The notes below the pieces were generated by a model. The model worked only from the letters and a program-made list of their open reading frames with translations. It had not been told where the DNA came from and made no database searches. From Speluncibacter jeojiensis (lineage in GTDB: Bacteria > Actinomycetota > Actinomycetes > Mycobacteriales > Mycobacteriaceae): DNA of 64,000 nucleotides. Each line of letters opens with the position of its first letter. Position 1 is the stretch's first letter. Both the position numbers and the translations under genes were made by a program. The DNA lies in assembly GCF_029589495.1 (NCBI RefSeq), contig NZ_JAAIVF010000001.1, forward strand, positions 558,001 through 622,000. Reading direction: 5' to 3'. Below, piece by piece: positions 61,156 to 64,000 of this stretch.

Positions 61156-64000
61156 CACTTCGCACCCTTCGTCGTCGAATCGAGCATGTTCCCGAGCAGC
61201 GGGCCGATCGTCTCCAGCGACCGCGCCGACGTCATCCGCCAGTGGGTGGACGGTACCCGGTGGTCGGTGATCGTCCCACTGACGAACGGTCGCCACAGGT
61301 CCACCAGCGCATCACCGGCAGGACCGCCCTCGGCAGCGCTGAAGAACAGCAGGTCGCCGTCGAACCGCGCGGGACGGTGCACGGCCAGTTGCGTGGCCGA
61401 GGCGTCCGCGGCGGCAAGCATGCGCAGCACCGCGTCGGCGGACAGCGAACCGAGTGGCTCCGGCATGCCGGCGAGCAGGGCCGCGACCTGCTCCGGATCG
61501 AGGTCGGCGGGCGTCGGGAGGTCCGATCCGGTTGCCGCGGAGCCGACTCCGCCGTCCGGGATGTCGAGCCCCAGGCCGCCGAGCAGATCATCGGTGGACG
61601 GGGCCGTCCCCGCGTGGGCCGTCAGGTCGCCGAAGCCGCTGTCCAGCAACACGAGCGAGCCGACCGACTCACCGGCCGCCTGCAACCGGGTCGCGACCCC
61701 GTGAGCGATCACCCCGCCGAGCGACCATCCGAGAAGGTCGTACGGCCCGTGTGGCTGCACCGACCTGATCTCGCGGACGTACCGGTCGGCCAGATCGGAC
61801 AGCGACAGTTGCGCGCCGTCCGGCTCGGTGAGCGCCGGCGACTGCAGCCCGTAGATCGGCCGGTCGCCACCCACGTACTGCGCGAGTCCGCCGTAGCACC
61901 AGGCCAATCCGGTGATCGGATGCACACAGAACACCGGCGCCCCGCTACCGCCACGGATCCGCAGCAGCACCGCCAGCGCGTCGCCTCCGCCCGCAACGCC
62001 CGACGCTCCGTACCCGAGGCGGGTGGCGATCGACGCGGGCGTCGGGTCGAGGAACAACCACTGCAGCGGCAGCTCGACGCCGAGCGCCTCGCGTGCCGCA
62101 GCAACCAGTGTGGTCGCCAGCAGCGAGTTGCCGCCCAGGTCGAAGAAGTTGTCGTCGCGGCCCACCCGCTCGACGCCGAGCACCTCGGCGAAAGCGCCTG
62201 CCAGCCCGCGCTCGAGTTCGGTTCGCGGCGGCACGTATTCACGTTCGGCGCGCGGCGGCGCCGGCAGCGCCGCACGGTCGAGCTTGCCGTTCGCGGTCGT
62301 CGGCAGTGCGCCCAGCACCACCACCGCACTCGGGACCATGTAGCCGGGCAACGCATGGCGCACCCGCGCGATGACCGACTCGGGCGCAATCGCGCCGGCC
62401 GCGGCCGCGACGACCGCCTTGCCGACCACGTAGCCGACCAGCTCCGGGCCCGGCCCGTCGTCCCGCACCAGCGCGACCGCCTGCTCGACCCCGTCGACCG
62501 CGCTCAGCGCCGCCTCCACCTCGCCGAGTTCGAGCCGCTGACCGCGCAGCTTCACCTGGAAGTCGGTGCGGCCCAGATACTCCAGTTCCGGCACGCCCGA
62601 TCCGTCGCCGACCCACCGCACCAGGTCGCCGGTGCGGTACATCCGCTCCCCCGGCCCGCCCGACGGATCGGCGACGAACCGGTCCGCGGTCAGCGCGGGC
62701 CGACCCAGGTATCCGCGGGCCAACTGCACACCCGACAGGTACAGCTCGCCGGGTACGCCCACCGGCACCGGGCGCAGCCGCGCGTCGAGTACCGCGACCC
62801 CGGTGTTCCACACCGGCCGGCCGATCGGCACCGACGTCGCATCCGCCGCCGTGACCGCGTGGTGGGTCACGTCCACGGCGGCCTCGGTCGGCCCGTACAG
62901 GTTGTGCAGCACGGTGTGCGGCAGCACCGTTCGCGCGCGTTCGGCGACCGGCGCGGGCAGCGCCTCGCCGGAGGCGAACAGGAACCGCAGTCGCTCACCG
63001 GCGTCGGCGGCGTGGCGGTCCGCGAGGAACACCGCGAGCATCGACGGCACGAAGTGCGCCACGCTCACCCGCTGCTGTGCGAACAGCCGCGCCAGGTAGG
63101 CGGGGTCACGGTGGCCGTCCGGCCGGGCCAGCACCAGTCGCGCACCGACCTGCAACGGCCAGAACAGTTCCCACACCGACACGTCGAAGGTCGCCGGCGT
63201 CTTCTGCACCACCGAGTCCGCCGCGGACAGCGGGAACTGCGCCTGCATCCAGGCGAGCCGGTTGACGATCGCCTCGTGCGTGACCGTGACGCCCTTGGGG
63301 ACGCCCGTCGAGCCGGACGTGTAGATCACGTACGCCGGGTGCTGCGGGCGCAGCGGCCGCCGCAGCCGCTCGGTGTCCGTGGCAGGGTCGGTCGCAGACC
63401 GGTCCCCGGCCGGGTCGAGCACGACGATGCCCACCGCTGCAGCGGCGGTGCAATCGCCGATCACCACACGCGGCGACGCGCTCGCGAGCACCTGCGCGGT
63501 CCGCTCGGCCGGGTGCTCGGGGTCCAGCGGCAGGTACGCGGCGCCGGCCTTGAGCACCGCATAGGCCGCGACGACCAACTCGAGCGACCGCGGCAGCGCC
63601 AGCGCCACCACGTCCTCCGGCCCCACCCCGGCATCGATGAGTCTGCACGCCAAGGAGTTCGAGCGTGCGTCCAGATCGGCGTAGGTCAGCTCGCCGGCTT
63701 CGGACCACACCGCGGGCGCCTGCGGGGTGCGCGCGACCTGAGCCTCGAACACGTCGACCAGCGTTGAGGGCGCGCCCGACAGCGCGACCACCTCGCCGGC
63801 GCCGGCAACGTCCAACACCGACCCCTCCCCGCTGCCGAGCAGGTCGACGTCGCCGACCGCCCGGTCCGCGCCGCCCTCGGCGACGACCGCGGCGAGCAGC
63901 CGTAGATACCGGTCGACGAGCGCACGGGCCTCCGACTCGTCGAACAGGTCCGCCGCGTAGGTCAGCCGTCCGTCGATGCCGTCCGGGGCACCGGACGCGG
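61155..64000 (-). CDS. NRPS terminal module, serine-specific by prediction (5' end outside window)
   Basis: The frame stays open to the right edge, so the protein is cut. From the edge: end of a condensation domain (YAADLFDESEARALVDRYLR), an adenylation domain (about 63,780-62,270), a carrier domain with DDNFFDLGGNSLLATTL (Ser near 62,125) and a thioesterase with LLGWSLGGVIAHG (Ser near 61,722). Pocket residues read by hand are D-V-W-H-F-S-L-V-D-K (from FDVSVWE, VAHFVPSM, LFASGEA, HNLYGPTE, TEAAVD, NGKLDR), the serine code known from EntF. C-A-PCP-TE is also the EntF layout. The product is released by the TE; cyclising or hydrolytic release cannot be told. Confidence 0.93.
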   Translation of the reverse strand, partial: ASGAPDGIDGRLTYAADLFDESEARALVDRYLRLLAAVVAEGGADRAVGDVDLLGSGEGSVLDVAGAGEVVALSGAPSTLVDVFEAQVARTPQAPAVWSEAGELTYADLDARSNSLACRLIDAGVGPEDVVALALPRSLELVVAAYAVLKAGAAYLPLDPEHPAERTAQVLASASPRVVIGDCTAAAAVGIVVLDPAGDRSATDPATDTERLRRPLRPQHPAYVIYTSGSTGVPKGVTVTHEAIVNRLAWMQAQFPLSAADSVVQKTPATFDVSVWELFWPLQVGARLVLARPDGHRDPAYLARLFAQQRVSVAHFVPSMLAVFLADRHAADAGERLRFLFASGEALPAPVAERARTVLPHTVLHNLYGPTEAAVDVTHHAVTAADATSVPIGRPVWNTGVAVLDARLRPVPVGVPGELYLSGVQLARGYLGRPALTADRFVADPSGGPGERMYRTGDLVRWVGDGSGVPELEYLGRTDFQVKLRGQRLELGEVEAALSAVDGVEQAVALVRDDGPGPELVGYVVGKAVVAAAAGAIAPESVIARVRHALPGYMVPSAVVVLGALPTTANGKLDRAALPAPPRAEREYVPPRTELERGLAGAFAEVLGVERVGRDDNFFDLGGNSLLATTLVAAAREALGVELPLQWLFLDPTPASIATRLGYGASGVAGGGDALAVLLRIRGGSGAPVFCVHPITGLAWCYGGLAQYVGGDRPIYGLQSPALTEPDGAQLSLSDLADRYVREIRSVQPHGPYDLLGWSLGGVIAHGVATRLQAAGESVGSLVLLDSGFGDLTAHAGTAPSTDDLLGGLGLDIPDGGVGSAATGSDLPTPADLDPEQVAALLAGMPEPLGSLSADAVLRMLAAADASATQLAVHRPARFDGDLLFFSAAEGGPAGDALVDLWRPFVSGTITDHRVPSTHWRMTSARSLETIGPLLGNMLDSTTKGAK

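Overview
The window is high-GC DNA from a mycolic-acid-forming actinobacterium (order Mycobacteriales; Gordonia, Tsukamurella, Williamsia or Nocardia are the likely kind of host). The reasons are a complete Mce lipid-import operon, an antigen-85-type mycolyltransferase, a 13E12-type DUF222/HNH gene, an MftF-type glycosyltransferase, many GTG starts, and end-to-end genes joined by ATGA, GTGA or TGATG junctions. I cannot name a genus from the sequence alone. I saw no tRNA, rRNA, CRISPR array, insertion sequence or phage gene.

Layout. 0-5.5 kb: the S10 ribosomal protein operon (rpsJ to rpsQ, minus strand), which meets a convergent gene tail, probably a sulfatase, at a hairpin. 6-8.1 kb: two small secreted proteins and a DUF4442 thioesterase-like protein. 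8.2-20.3 kb: a minus-strand Mce operon in the order fadD5-like, yrbEA, yrbEB, mceA-F, an Mce-associated membrane protein, a helical protein, and last a DUF2236 (MpaB/Lcp-like) oxygenase whose start overlaps the gene before it. 20.5-22.8 kb: a crotonase and a divergent 400-residue regulator with two TetR domains, the architecture of Mce3R. A shared motif, GAATTYYGGTTAAC, lies upstream of both the crotonase and fadD.

22.8-40 kb: mixed lipid and redox genes. These include an exported CrtC-like lipocalin coupled to a Tat-exported FAD oxidoreductase, a PucR-type regulator, an aldehyde dehydrogenase/DUF2236/nitrobindin operon, an acyl-CoA dehydrogenase with a GntR regulator and a strong upstream palindrome, an APH-like kinase coupled to a lipocalin-like protein, a secreted tyrosine phosphatase, and a TetR/DUF2236 divergent pair around an inverted repeat. 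40-48.3 kb: narK and narGHJI for nitrate respiration, with a TACTAC/GTAGTA palindrome before narG. 48.5-54.8 kb: an isolated MftF-like glycosyltransferase, a CoA-transferase-family racemase, the HNH gene, an SRPBCC protein, and a crotonase-Rieske pair. 54.8-58.4 kb: an Asp23/Gls24-AmaP envelope-stress cluster that includes a short J-domain-like protein. 58.4-64 kb: a hydrolase, a coiled-coil membrane protein, and a mycolyltransferase-like secreted esterase coupled to the terminal module of an NRPS (C-A-PCP-TE). The NRPS A-domain pocket residues match the serine code of EntF.

The most notable themes are three DUF2236 oxygenase paralogues, each in a different regulatory setting, one of them built into the Mce import operon; an Mce3R-like tandem TetR beside that operon with a candidate shared operator; and an EntF-like serine module coupled to an exported esterase of the antigen 85 fold.
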